A stretch of 64,000 bases of DNA from Allobosea sp. 47.2.35. GTDB taxonomy: Bacteria; Pseudomonadota; Alphaproteobacteria; Rhizobiales; Beijerinckiaceae. The notes beneath the pieces are model-generated. The model made no database searches. It saw only the letters and a list, made by a program, of their open reading frames with translations, and was not told the DNA's origin. A program made the translations under genes and the position numbers. Where the stretch lies: NCBI RefSeq assembly GCF_024655635.1, contig NZ_JANLGI010000004.1:186001-250000 (forward strand), read 5' to 3'. Shown one piece after another: positions 35,042 to 43,426 of this stretch (position 1 is the stretch's first letter; each line of letters begins with the position of its first letter).

Positions 35042-36535
35042 TTGACCAAGTTTACCGATCTCGGCCTCGCCGAGCCCCTTCTCAAGGCGCTCGCGGCCGA
35101 GGGCTATGAAACGCCGACGCCGATCCAGGCGCAGGCGATCCCCCATATTCTGCAGGGCCGCGACCTGCTCGGCGCCGCCCAGACCGGCACCGGCAAGACC
35201 GCTGCCTTCTCGCTGCCGATGCTGCATCGCCTGCTCGCCAAGCCGCGTCAGATGCCGGCCCGCTCGGTGCGTGCGCTCATCCTGTCGCCGACGCGCGAAC
35301 TCTCGGCTCAGATCGAAGCCAGCATCCGCACCTATGCCCGCTACACCTCGCTGAAATCGACGGTGATCTTCGGCGGCGTGCCCGTCGGCAAGCAGATCCG
35401 CGCGCTCGGTGAGAAGGTCGACATCCTCGTCGCCACGCCCGGCCGCCTGCTCGACCTCGTCGATCAGCGCGCCGTCTCGCTGCGCGAGATCGAGTTCCTC
35501 GTCCTCGACGAGGCCGACCAGATGCTCGACCTCGGCTTCATCCACGCGCTGCGTCGCATCGCGACCCTGATCCCGAAGGAGCGCCACACGCTGCTCTTCT
35601 CGGCGACGATGCCGAAGCCGATCCGCGAGATCGCCTCCGCCTACCTGACCGATCCGGTCGAGGTCGCGGTGGCGCCGGTCGCGACCACCGCCGAGAAGAT
35701 CGACCAGCGCGTGATCTTCACTGAAGCCCACGACAAGCCGGCGCTGCTGGCGAAGACTCTGAACGTGCCCGAGCTCGAGCGCGCCATCGTCTTCACCCGC
35801 ACCAAGCACGGTGCCGACAAGGTCGTGCGCCAGCTCGGCGCGTCCGGCATCGAGGCGGCCGCGATCCACGGCAACAAGAGCCAGAGCCAGCGCGAGCGGG
35901 CGCTCGGCGCTTTCCGCAACGGTAGCCTGCGCATCCTCGTCGCCACCGACATCGCCGCGCGCGGCATCGATGTCGACGGCATCAGCCATGTCGTGAATTT
36001 CGACCTGCCGAACGTGCCGGAAACCTATGTCCACCGCATCGGCCGCACCGCGCGCGCCGGCGCGTCGGGCCTCGCCATCGCCTTCTGCACGCCGGAAGAG
36101 CGCGGTGATCTCGCCGCCATCGAGAAGCTGACCAAGGTCGCGATCACCCCGATCGGCGCGGTGCCCTATTGGGACGGCCGCACGCCGAAGAAGCCGCCGC
36201 AGAACCAGCGCGGCGGCGGGCGTGGCCAGCAGCAAAATGGCAGCGGACGCGGCGTTCCAGGCCGTCCGCAGGGCCAGCAGGCTCGTCCGCAAGGGCAGCA
36301 GCAGCCGCGCGGCGGCAAGCCTGAGCAGGGCGGCCAGCGCAACCAGCCGGCCAATGGTGGCCAGCGCCAGGAGCGTCACGAGCGCCCCCGTCATCCCGAG
36401 CGTGCCCCGCGCCCTGAGCAGGCGGCACAGCGAAAAGACGGCGTTTCCGCAAAAGAAGGGCTTGGCGGCGTCGCGTTCTTGCAGCAAAGAACACAGCAAC
36501 CACGCACCAACGGCGCCCGGCGGCGCGCGCGCTGA
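35042..36535 (+). CDS. DEAD-box RNA helicase (RhlE-like)
   Basis: About 497 residues from TTG 35042, chosen because GGAAAG lies 7 nt upstream and the product begins with the usual TKFTDLGLAEPLLKAL. Motifs: Q motif TPTPIQAQAIP, Walker A AQTGTGKT, DEAD as LDEADQML, SAT, and the C-terminal ARGIDV and HRIGRTAR. A Gln/Gly/Arg-rich disordered tail of about 110 residues probably binds RNA. It unwinds RNA, aiding ribosome assembly and mRNA decay, often in the cold. The frame extends upstream into a repeat element, so the longer start is unlikely. Confidence 0.93.
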   Translation: MTKFTDLGLAEPLLKALAAEGYETPTPIQAQAIPHILQGRDLLGAAQTGTGKTAAFSLPMLHRLLAKPRQMPARSVRALILSPTRELSAQIEASIRTYARYTSLKSTVIFGGVPVGKQIRALGEKVDILVATPGRLLDLVDQRAVSLREIEFLVLDEADQMLDLGFIHALRRIATLIPKERHTLLFSATMPKPIREIASAYLTDPVEVAVAPVATTAEKIDQRVIFTEAHDKPALLAKTLNVPELERAIVFTRTKHGADKVVRQLGASGIEAAAIHGNKSQSQRERALGAFRNGSLRILVATDIAARGIDVDGISHVVNFDLPNVPETYVHRIGRTARAGASGLAIAFCTPEERGDLAAIEKLTKVAITPIGAVPYWDGRTPKKPPQNQRGGGRGQQQNGSGRGVPGRPQGQQARPQGQQQPRGGKPEQGGQRNQPANGGQRQERHERPRHPERAPRPEQAAQRKDGVSAKEGLGGVAFLQQRTQQPRTNGARRRAR

Positions 36536-36612
36536 CGCGCGATCGACCAGAATCGGGCGAGTCTCTTTGAGATGGCTCGCCCACGCGCCCTAGGGCTCAC
36601 GAAGGACGACAG

Positions 36613-36882
36613 ATGGCGAAAGAAGAACTGCTTGAATTCGACGGCACCGTGGTCGAGGTGCTCCCGGACGGCAACTACCGGGTGAAGCTCGACAACGAGC
36701 ACATCATCCTGGCCTATGCCGCCGGCAAGATGAAGAAGAACCGCATCCGCACCATCGCGGGCGACCGCGTCATCGTCGAGATGTCGCCCTACGATCTCGA
36801 TCGCGGCCGGATCAATTTCCGCCAGAAGACGGCCGGCCCGGCTCCGGGCGGTCCGCAGCGCCAGAACTTCCGTCGGCGCTGA
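36613..36882 (+). CDS. infA: Translation initiation factor IF-1 (extended)
   Basis: An 89-residue OB-fold protein. [40 protein letters not shown] and [10 protein letters not shown] are IF-1 signatures. Typical IF-1 is about 72 residues; this one has about 17 extra basic, Pro/Gly/Gln-rich C-terminal residues ([17 protein letters not shown]). IF-1 binds the 30S A site during initiation. Alphaproteobacteria can carry two IF-1 genes; whether another exists outside the window is unknown. It follows the helicase gene by about 77 bp. Confidence 0.9.
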   Translation: MAKEELLEFDGTVVEVLPDGNYRVKLDNEHIILAYAAGKMKKNRIRTIAGDRVIVEMSPYDLDRGRINFRQKTAGPAPGGPQRQNFRRR

Positions 36883-36887
36883 TCGAC

Positions 36888-37157
36888 ATGATGCGCCTGT
36901 CGCGGAACGAGCTTTTGTTCATCGCGCTGGGCGCGGTCCTCGGCACGATCGTCGCCTGGGCGGTCCGGGCCGGCCTCGTCGCGCCCGATGGCGCTTTGCC
37001 GCCTTTTGCCATCGTGCTCTTCGCGCTGGGCATCGTCGAACTGCTCGTCGGTTACGCGACGGGCCGCCCCCCGGGCACGCTGGTCGGCATGCCCGCCCGC
37101 TTCCTCGCCTTCGTCGCCGGCGTCTGCATTCTGCTGCTTGGCGGCAAGATCGCCTGA
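36888..37157 (+). CDS. Small membrane protein, unknown
   Basis: An 89-residue protein with three hydrophobic segments at about 8-27, 38-54 and 69-87 (RFLAFVAGVCILLLGGKIA). It starts 5 bp after infA, so co-transcription is likely. ATG 36888 or 36891 could be the start. No family recognised. Confidence 0.65.
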   Translation: MMRLSRNELLFIALGAVLGTIVAWAVRAGLVAPDGALPPFAIVLFALGIVELLVGYATGRPPGTLVGMPARFLAFVAGVCILLLGGKIA

Positions 37158-37239
37158 GCGAGGCGAGCCCGCACCTTTCTCACGTCATGCCCGCATCTGA
37201 TCCGGGTATCGCGGAAACCAGCGCCTTCTCGTCTTGAGC

Positions 37240-37271
37240 TTCTCGGGTCAAAGCTTCGCTTCACCGGAGAA
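37240..37271. repeat. Imperfect palindromic intergenic element
   Basis: TTCTC (37240-37244) pairs with GAGAA (37267-37271), with inner pairs GGT/ACC and AAGC/GCTT around TTC. It lies in the gene-free interval after the small membrane protein and resembles the CTTCTCGGGGCAAGCCCGAG stretch near 59770. Likely a REP-type sequence. Confidence 0.45.
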
Positions 37272-37304
37272 TGACGTCCGCCTTTCGCATGGAAACCGCC
37301 CAAG

Positions 37305-37330
37305 AAAAAACCCCGGCGCGAGGGCCGGGG
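37305..37330 (-). terminator. Intrinsic terminator of the repeat-protein gene
   Basis: On the minus strand CCCCGGC (complement of 37324-37330) pairs with GCCGGGG (complement of 37311-37317), followed by a T run (A run at 37305-37310). It lies 57 bp past the stop of the gene at 37388. Confidence 0.85.
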
Positions 37331-37387
37331 TGAAAGTGGTCGTTCCGTGGGTATAAAAGGGTCTGCGTGAAACTCCGTCCCGTCCGC

Positions 37388-37981
37388 TCAGTAGCGGGAG
37401 CGAGACCAGTATTGCGATCCGGCGCTGACCATCACCTGGCGCTGCCGGGTCTCGTAGGCAGCGGGAATCTCTTCCCGCACGACCTGGGTCGGACGCACCA
37501 TCACCTGGCGCTGACGCTGCGTGTAGACGGCCGGGACCGTCTCGTAATCGATGGTGGCCGGCGAAACCTCGACGCGGCGGCTCTGATAACCGTAGCGGGC
37601 AGGCACATCGACCCAGCAGCCGACCGTGTTGCCCCAGGCGTCGCGGGTCACTTCCCAGCGGCGGGTGGCGGACGAGATCAGCACCTTCTCGGTCACCGTC
37701 TCGTAGACGGCGGCGCGATGATGCGGAATGCGGCGCTCGGGAGCGATCATCACGGTATCGGTGACAGTCTCGTACTCGGCCGGCACGACACGGCGCTGAA
37801 CCTGCGCCGGGCGGACCTGATAAGTCTCGCTGATGGTGCCGTAGACCGGGGGCGTGTTGACGAGGTTGTAGCAGGCGGAGCCGCGGCAGCCGCCGCCGGC
37901 CTGGGCGGCCGAGGCGCCGAGCAGAAGCGCCGTCGCAAGGCTGGAAGCGGCGATGACCCCTGATGAAAGCGAGCGCACCAT
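37388..37981 (-). CDS. Secreted protein built of ~23-residue repeats
   Basis: A 197-residue protein from ATG 37981 (AGGTCA upstream). Signal peptide 1-28 with likely cleavage after AAQA; then GGGCRGSACYN and six degenerate repeats starting near residues 44, 67, 91, 126, 149 and 172. The consensus is roughly PAxYE-x5-VxV-x4, each able to form a beta hairpin; the last two share RQRQVMV. Cys32, Cys37 and Cys122 could form a disulfide in the periplasm. No enzymatic motif. A surface or periplasmic structural role is a guess. Confidence 0.8.
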   Translation of the reverse strand: MVRSLSSGVIAASSLATALLLGASAAQAGGGCRGSACYNLVNTPPVYGTISETYQVRPAQVQRRVVPAEYETVTDTVMIAPERRIPHHRAAVYETVTEKVLISSATRRWEVTRDAWGNTVGCWVDVPARYGYQSRRVEVSPATIDYETVPAVYTQRQRQVMVRPTQVVREEIPAAYETRQRQVMVSAGSQYWSRSRY

Positions 37982-38416
37982 GTTGACCTGACCTGTCGGT
38001 TCCGGCGCCGGGCGCCGTTCGTTGAGGACAGGAAGCCTGCTCGAAGTGATGAACGCAAGGTAAACGCTAAAACAAGGTAAAATTAACCAGTTCGGTGCGC
38101 CGCGGCGCATTCACGCAGATTGCGGTCAAGTAAAGGAAAACGCTCGCATTTTAATCGCCCGAGCGCCGGCTGCGCGGGTGGTGCGGCTTGCTCTGCCGTT
38201 AACGGCGAGGCGTGCTCGTGGGCAAGGGAGGTCCTTGGCCGGCGCCGTTGGCAAGGGGCGAGGGCTATGGGCCGCGCACCCTTCAAACAAAGGACGCCGG
38301 CACCGTATTTGCTTGGCTATGACACTTGCGAGGTGTGGCCCAACCTCATGCCGCATCCCGTTGGGCTCGCCCGGCCGCCCGGAAGGGCGGCCGGGTAGCT
38401 CCTCGCGGAGGGTCTC
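37982..38416. promoter_or_regulatory. 435-bp gene-free interval with a strong GC hairpin
   Basis: Upstream of the repeat-protein gene (minus) and the 38-residue mini-gene (plus). The part at 38050-38155 is AT-rich and may hold the minus-strand promoter. The open frames here lack ribosome sites. The only clear structure is the hairpin at 38370-38395. Confidence 0.5.
38370..38395 (+). other. 11-bp perfect hairpin upstream of the mini-gene
   Basis: CCCGGCCGCCC (38370-38380) pairs perfectly with GGGCGGCCGGG (38385-38395) around a GGAA loop. It ends about 10 nt before the GGAGGG ribosome site of the 38-residue ORF. There is no U-tract, so it is not a standard terminator. Confidence 0.6.
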
Positions 38417-38533
38417 ATGGACGATCTCAAGGACAATGTGTTCGTGACGCTTTATCTGAGCCTGACGGCGGTCGTGACGGTCGGCTGGCTCGGCGTTGTC
38501 GGTTACGGCGTCTGGCATTTCCTGTTCGGGTAG
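38417..38533 (+). CDS. 38-residue single-pass membrane mini-protein
   Basis: ATG 38417 has a GGAGGG ribosome site 4-5 nt upstream. The product begins MDDLKDNVFVTLYLSLTAVV, has one hydrophobic helix (about 9-35) and ends GVWHFLFG. The charge layout (acidic start, hydrophobic body) suits a membrane mini-protein, perhaps a subunit or regulator of a larger complex. Confidence rests on the ribosome site and composition only. Confidence 0.5.
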   Translation: MDDLKDNVFVTLYLSLTAVVTVGWLGVVGYGVWHFLFG

Positions 38534-38589
38534 CGCTCGCGCTGGACTGCCACTTCAAGGCGGCTGAGGCCGCGGGCGTTCTGCCGCTG

Positions 38590-39897
38590 TCAGGTCTGCC
38601 CCGGCCGCAGCTGGTAGAAGACGTGCTGACCGATCGTGTCCATCTTCTTCAATCGCTTCGCCCAGTACGGTCGCACGTAATTGGCGTGGTAGTGGGTCGA
38701 GGCGCCGACTTCCGGCAGATAGGTCGTGCCGTCATGAACCTCGCGCGCGATCCGGACCGCGTCGCGCCAGGAGGCGGGCTCGGTGATGCGCAGCGACTTG
38801 CCTTCGCAGGTGAAGGTGAACTGGCAGGCGAGGTAGCGGTTGCTGTTCTGGTAGACCACGCCGCAGACGCTGTTCGGATAGAGCCCGCTCTTGACGCGGT
38901 TGAGCACCACCTGCGCCACCGCCGCCTGGCCCTGGAGCGACTCGGAGCGGGCCTCGAAATAGACGGCTTCCGCAAGGCAGCGCTGTTCCTTCGCCATGTT
39001 CTCCGGCGCGATCAGCTTGGTGTAGTCCTGCTTCACGCCGGGCTCGGCCAGGCGCAGGTCGCGATTGGCCGGCGCCGAGGCCAGCGCAATGCGTCCGCGC
39101 TGCTGCGGGGCTGCATGGGCTGGCAGGGCGGAGGGTGTCAGCGTGCCGATGATCGAGCCGACAAGTGGCGTCGAGGAGGAAGTCTGGCTCGCCTGCGGTA
39201 CTGACGGCGAAGAGCCGTCGATGCTTTCGAGATGAAGCTCCGCCTGCCGCGCCGAAAGAATCTTCGGCTTGAACGGCGAGACCGGCGAGGAATCGGACAA
39301 GGCCGGATCGGTCAGGCCCTCGTCATTGGCATAGGGCTCGAAGCCGGTCTGCGGGCCGTCGACGGCCTCGGCCGCACGCATGGCATCGAGCGAGAAGCCG
39401 CCCGAAATCAGCTTGGGTTGGGTGTCGCCGAAGACGACGCGTTCCAGCTCGATCGAGGGATGTTCGGAGAGGCCTGGCCGCAAGCTCGGCAGCATGTCGC
39501 CCTTGGCGGTGCGATCGACCTCGGGGAAGGTCGCGGCCACGGAGCGCTTCATGTCCTCGCGCGGCGCACGCGGATCGACGACGATGCGCCGCTCCGGATC
39601 CTCGAAGGAGAGCTTCGCCTGCGTGACGGCGGAGGTGAGAGCAAGGCCGGGCAAACGGAAGGCGCTGGCAGCGACCAGCATCGAGGGGCCTTCCGCGAGC
39701 TCGGAGACGGGGCCGGGCGCGACCCGGGCCATGGCGCTCGACGGCAGGCCGCTAGGGCCGAAATTCTGGCCGGCGGAGGCGGTGAAGGAGACGAGCATGC
39801 CGACGGACAGGGCCCAGGGCGCGACGGTGCTCGCGGCCCATTTGATGCCGAGGGGGCGCGCCTTCCGCCCATGCCTGTGCACACGCCAATGACTCAA
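38590..39897 (-). CDS. Cell wall hydrolase (SleB/CwlJ-type, Hydrolase_2)
   Basis: A 435-residue protein. A membrane/signal segment lies near residues 22-43; a ~260-residue low-complexity linker follows; the C-terminal ~125 residues form the Hydrolase_2 domain (CLAEAVYFEARSES with the catalytic-type Glu, QVVLNRVKSGLYPNSVCGVV, FTFTCEGK, GASTHYHANYV). SleB-type enzymes cut the peptidoglycan glycan strand. The first in-frame start is TTG 39897 with only a distant Shine-Dalgarno; a GTG at 39882 is an alternative. A near-perfect CtrA box lies about 90 bp upstream. Confidence 0.85.
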   Translation of the reverse strand: MSHWRVHRHGRKARPLGIKWAASTVAPWALSVGMLVSFTASAGQNFGPSGLPSSAMARVAPGPVSELAEGPSMLVAASAFRLPGLALTSAVTQAKLSFEDPERRIVVDPRAPREDMKRSVAATFPEVDRTAKGDMLPSLRPGLSEHPSIELERVVFGDTQPKLISGGFSLDAMRAAEAVDGPQTGFEPYANDEGLTDPALSDSSPVSPFKPKILSARQAELHLESIDGSSPSVPQASQTSSSTPLVGSIIGTLTPSALPAHAAPQQRGRIALASAPANRDLRLAEPGVKQDYTKLIAPENMAKEQRCLAEAVYFEARSESLQGQAAVAQVVLNRVKSGLYPNSVCGVVYQNSNRYLACQFTFTCEGKSLRITEPASWRDAVRIAREVHDGTTYLPEVGASTHYHANYVRPYWAKRLKKMDTIGQHVFYQLRPGQT

Positions 39898-39985
39898 AGC
39901 GACACACCCGTTCCGATCGCACGGAACGAAAAGCGCAGCCGATACACGCGCGCCTTCGTTGGAATCCGTTATCGCCTCGGTAAGG

Positions 39986-40000
39986 TTGAGCGCCGGTTAA
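39986..40000. promoter_or_regulatory. Near-perfect CtrA box (7 of 8)
   Basis: TTGA (39986-39989), 7-nt spacer, TTAA (39997-40000), one base off TTAA-N7-TTAA. It lies between the divergent cell-wall hydrolase and MFS genes, 89 bp from the hydrolase start. Confidence 0.35.
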
Positions 40001-40122
40001 CGGCACGGCCGCCTCTTGCCTTTCATGCGTCGCCGTGATGCGAGATTTCACGAAATCGCGCTGGTTGCCGTGCGGGCCGGGCGCTAACGTGTAGCCACAC
40101 ATTCGAGGCTTCGGAGATAGCC

Positions 40123-41355
40123 ATGACGTCCACGCCAGCGCGCAGCTACGCTCCGGAGATCATCGTCGCGGCCGGTTGCCTGATCGCCCTGATCACCTTC
40201 GGTCCGCGCGCTAGCGCCGGCCTGTTCCAGATCCCGATGACGGTCCAGTTCAATTGGGGCCGCGACATCTTCGGCCTGGCGCTCGCGATCCAGAACCTGC
40301 TCTGGGGCCTCGGCGCGCCCTTCGCTGGCGCGATCGCCGACCGCTACGGCACGGTGCGCGTGCTCTGCGTCGGCGCAGTGCTCTATGCCGCCGGCCTCGT
40401 CATGATGGCCTATGCGACCACGCCGCTGCAGCTCCATCTCGGCGCCGGCGTGCTGATCGGCTTCGGCCTCTCGGCCTGTTCGTTCAACCTCGTGCTCGCC
40501 GCCTTCGGCAAGCTGTTGCCGGAGCAGTGGCGGCCGATGGCTTTCGGTGCAGGCACGGCCGCTGGCTCCTTCGGCCAGTTCCTGTTCCCGCCGATCGGCA
40601 ACATCCTGATCGATACGCTGGGCTGGCAGCAGGCGCTCATCGTCTTCGCTTTCACGCTGCTGCCGATCCTGCCGATCTCGATCGTGCTCGCGACGCGCAA
40701 GACCGGCGCTGCCGCTGGCGTTGCCGCCGCCAACCTGCCGAACCAGACCATCGTGCAGGCGCTGACCGAGGCTTTCAGGCATCGCAGCTATGTCCTGCTC
40801 GTGCTCGGCTTCTTCACCTGCGGCTTCCAGCTCGCCTTCATCACCGTGCATATGCCGGCCTATCTCAAGGATGCCGGCCTGCCGGCCTGGGTCGGCGGCT
40901 GGACGCTCGCGGTGATCGGCCTCGCCAATGCGGTCGGCTCGCTTTCCTCGGGCTGGCTCTCGACGCGGATGCCGAAGCGCCATCTCCTGGCCTGGATCTA
41001 TCTCGGCCGCGCCGTGGCGATCGCCGCCTTCATCCTGCTGCCGCCCAGCCCGACGACCGCGATCACTTTCGGCATCGTCATCGGCCTGTTCTGGCTCTCG
41101 ACGGTGCCGCCGACCTCCTCGCTGGTCATGCTGATGTTCGGCACAAAATACATGGCGATGCTCTACGGCTTCGCCTTCTTCTCGCACCAGGTCGGCGGGT
41201 TTCTTGGGGTCTGGCTCGGCGGCGTGCTCTACGAATCGCTGGGCAATTACCAGTTCGTCTGGTGGCTCTCGGTCGCGCTCGGCGTCGCCTCGGCCCTGAT
41301 CAACCTGCCGATCGTCGAGCGGCCGGTGAACCGGCCGGAAGCGCAGCCCGCCTGA
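40123..41355 (+). CDS. MFS transporter (monocarboxylate/oxalate type)
   Basis: A 410-residue major facilitator with 12 predicted helices. [13 protein letters not shown] (about 65-78) is the loop 2-3 MFS signature, and a second [13 protein letters not shown] occurs in the C-terminal half. The sequence style ([15 protein letters not shown] early) fits the MCT/OxlT-like group that carries mono- or dicarboxylates. Substrate is uncertain. It is followed 97 bp later by the AcuI-type reductase gene. Confidence 0.88.
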   Translation: MTSTPARSYAPEIIVAAGCLIALITFGPRASAGLFQIPMTVQFNWGRDIFGLALAIQNLLWGLGAPFAGAIADRYGTVRVLCVGAVLYAAGLVMMAYATTPLQLHLGAGVLIGFGLSACSFNLVLAAFGKLLPEQWRPMAFGAGTAAGSFGQFLFPPIGNILIDTLGWQQALIVFAFTLLPILPISIVLATRKTGAAAGVAAANLPNQTIVQALTEAFRHRSYVLLVLGFFTCGFQLAFITVHMPAYLKDAGLPAWVGGWTLAVIGLANAVGSLSSGWLSTRMPKRHLLAWIYLGRAVAIAAFILLPPSPTTAITFGIVIGLFWLSTVPPTSSLVMLMFGTKYMAMLYGFAFFSHQVGGFLGVWLGGVLYESLGNYQFVWWLSVALGVASALINLPIVERPVNRPEAQPA

Positions 41356-41452
41356 TCGGAAAGACGAACCTGCACACGGCCGATGGGGTTGCGGTGGCAG
41401 CACGCCGCTGCAACCTTGTCGGTCTTCGTGTTTGCATGCTCCGGAGATGGTG

Positions 41453-42439
41453 ATGACGACGTTCAAGGCCCTCGTGGCGACCAAGGGCGAGACCGGGCCG
41501 GACCTCGCCTTCACCGATTTCGCCGAGAGCGACCTGATGGAAGGCGATGTCACCGTCCGCGTCACCCATTCGACGGTGAACTACAAGGACGGGCTCGCCG
41601 TCACCGGCAAGGCGCCGGTGGTGCGTCGCTGGCCGATGATCCCCGGCATCGACTTCGCCGGCCGGGTCGAAACCTCCGATCATCCCGCTTTCAAGCCGGG
41701 CGATCTCGTCGTCCTCAATGGCTGGGGCACGGGCGAGACCCATCTCGGCGCCTATGCCCAGAAAAGCCGGGTGAAAGGCGACTGGCTGGTGCCGCTGCCG
41801 GAGGGACTGATGCCCGCCGAGGCGATGGCGATCGGCACGGCCGGCTACACCGCCATGCTCTGCGTGCTCGCGCTCGAGAAGCACGGCCTGAAACCGGCAG
41901 ATGGCCCGGTCGTCGTCACCGGTGCGGCGGGCGGCGTCGGCTCGGTCGCGATCGTGCTGCTGGCCAAGGCTGGCTGGCACGTCATCGCCTCGACCGGCCG
42001 GGCCGAGGAGGCCGACTACCTCAAGAGCCTCGGCGCGGCCGAGATCATCGACCGCAACGAGCTGTCTGCGCCCGGCCGCCCGCTCGGCAAGGAGCGCTGG
42101 ATCGCCGGCGTCGATGCCGTCGGTTCGCACACCCTCGCGAACCTGCTCTCGATGACGAAGTACGGCGGCGCCATCGCCGCCTGCGGCCTCGCGCAAGGCA
42201 TGGACCTGCCGGCCTCGGTCGCGCCCTTCATCCTGCGCGGCGTCGCTCTGCTCGGCGTCGATTCGGTGATGTGCCCGAAGCCGCGCCGGATCGAGGCCTG
42301 GCAGCGCCTCGCCAGCGATCTCGACCGCGACAAGCTCGCCCTGATCACCACGACCATCCCGCTGGACGCCGTGGTTGAGACCGGCAAGGCGATCGTCGAG
42401 GGCAAGGTCAAGGGCCGCGTCGTCGTCGAGATCGGCTGA
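41453..42439 (+). CDS. acuI: Acrylyl-CoA reductase/YhdH-type MDR oxidoreductase
   Basis: A 328-residue zinc-free medium-chain dehydrogenase. [32 protein letters not shown] and the NADPH Rossmann motif [12 protein letters not shown] are typical of the YhdH/AcuI group. AcuI reduces acryloyl-CoA to propionyl-CoA, detoxifying it in DMSP and 3-hydroxypropionate metabolism. ATG 41453 was chosen because GGAG lies 6 nt upstream. It converges on the LysR gene (3 bp between stops). Confidence 0.85.
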   Translation: MTTFKALVATKGETGPDLAFTDFAESDLMEGDVTVRVTHSTVNYKDGLAVTGKAPVVRRWPMIPGIDFAGRVETSDHPAFKPGDLVVLNGWGTGETHLGAYAQKSRVKGDWLVPLPEGLMPAEAMAIGTAGYTAMLCVLALEKHGLKPADGPVVVTGAAGGVGSVAIVLLAKAGWHVIASTGRAEEADYLKSLGAAEIIDRNELSAPGRPLGKERWIAGVDAVGSHTLANLLSMTKYGGAIAACGLAQGMDLPASVAPFILRGVALLGVDSVMCPKPRRIEAWQRLASDLDRDKLALITTTIPLDAVVETGKAIVEGKVKGRVVVEIG

Positions 42440-42442
42440 GGG

Positions 42443-43342
42443 CTAGCCCTCGAACAGCGCCCGCTGCCGCGCGAGTTCGTTGCTGCAGAAATCCATGAAG
42501 GCGCGCACGCGCGGCACATGCCGGATATCGGGATGGGTCAGCACCCAGAGGCCCGTGGCGAAATCCGGATTGGGCGGCAGGATCCGCATCAGGTCAGGGC
42601 GCTGGTCGGCGATGAAACAGGGCAGAGGACCGATGCCGAGGCCCTGCGCCACCGCCTCGGCGATTCCCAGCACGGCAGAGCTCTTGAGCGCGATCCGCTC
42701 CGGCGCGACATGCTCGCGCACGAAGCGCGCCGCCTTCACATGCGAGAGCTGGTCGCCGAGCGCGACCCAGTCGCGCTGGTAGAGCAGGGCGGGGCTGGCT
42801 TCTTCCTCGGGCGTGATTCCGTCCGCTGTGCGGCCATAGATCGCCCAGGCGATGGTGGCGATGCGCCGCCCGACCAGGGTCTCGCCCGGCGTGTCGCTGG
42901 CGCGGATCGCGATATCGGCATCGCGCTTCGACAGGTTGAGCGCCTGGTTGCCGATGACGACGTCGAGCCGGATCAGCGGATGCGCTTTGCGGAAGGCCGC
43001 GAAGATCGGCAGCAGCACGTTCTGGTAGAGCGTGTCGGTCGTGGTGATCCGCAATTCGCCGGAGGGTGCGACGTCGCGCCCGGCAAGGCGCCGGGCGAAG
43101 GCGGTGACGTCCTCATCCATGCGGCTTGCCAGCGCCGCCATCTCGGCCCCGGCGACGGTCGCGACATAGCCGGTCTTGCGTCGCTCGAAGAGCGGCAGGC
43201 CGACGAGTTCCTCGATCTGGCCGAGACGCCGGAACACGGTCGAATGATTGACCGAGAGAGCCGCCGCCGCCCCGGTCAGCCCGTCATGGTCGGCAATGGC
43301 CTTGATCAGCCGGAAATCGTCCCAGGCAAGCTTGGCATTCAT
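42443..43342 (-). CDS. LysR family transcriptional regulator
   Basis: A 299-residue LTTR: winged helix-turn-helix at 8-65 (DHDGLTGAAAALSVNHSTVF recognition region) and a periplasmic-binding-like effector domain. The regulated gene is unknown. AGGAGG lies 5 nt before a TTG at 43348 and 11 nt before ATG 43342; ATG is preferred by codon but the TTG is possible. A perfect inverted repeat lies just upstream and could be its own operator. Confidence 0.9.
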   Translation of the reverse strand: MNAKLAWDDFRLIKAIADHDGLTGAAAALSVNHSTVFRRLGQIEELVGLPLFERRKTGYVATVAGAEMAALASRMDEDVTAFARRLAGRDVAPSGELRITTTDTLYQNVLLPIFAAFRKAHPLIRLDVVIGNQALNLSKRDADIAIRASDTPGETLVGRRIATIAWAIYGRTADGITPEEEASPALLYQRDWVALGDQLSHVKAARFVREHVAPERIALKSSAVLGIAEAVAQGLGIGPLPCFIADQRPDLMRILPPNPDFATGLWVLTHPDIRHVPRVRAFMDFCSNELARQRALFEG

Positions 43343-43379
43343 CGGCAAGGCATCCTCCTGCGGGCACGCAAGCCGATAT

Positions 43380-43395
43380 CTTGCAATGATGCAAG
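43380..43395. promoter_or_regulatory. CTTGCA-ATGA-TGCAAG inverted repeat, candidate LysR site
   Basis: Perfect 6+6 inverted repeat with a 4-nt spacer, about 38 bp upstream of the LysR start in the short interval after the Sua5-type gene. LysR regulators often bind interrupted palindromes at their own promoter. Confidence 0.4.
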
Positions 43396-43426
43396 CTGGA
43401 GGAACTCAAATCCAGGAGAGCGGGGA

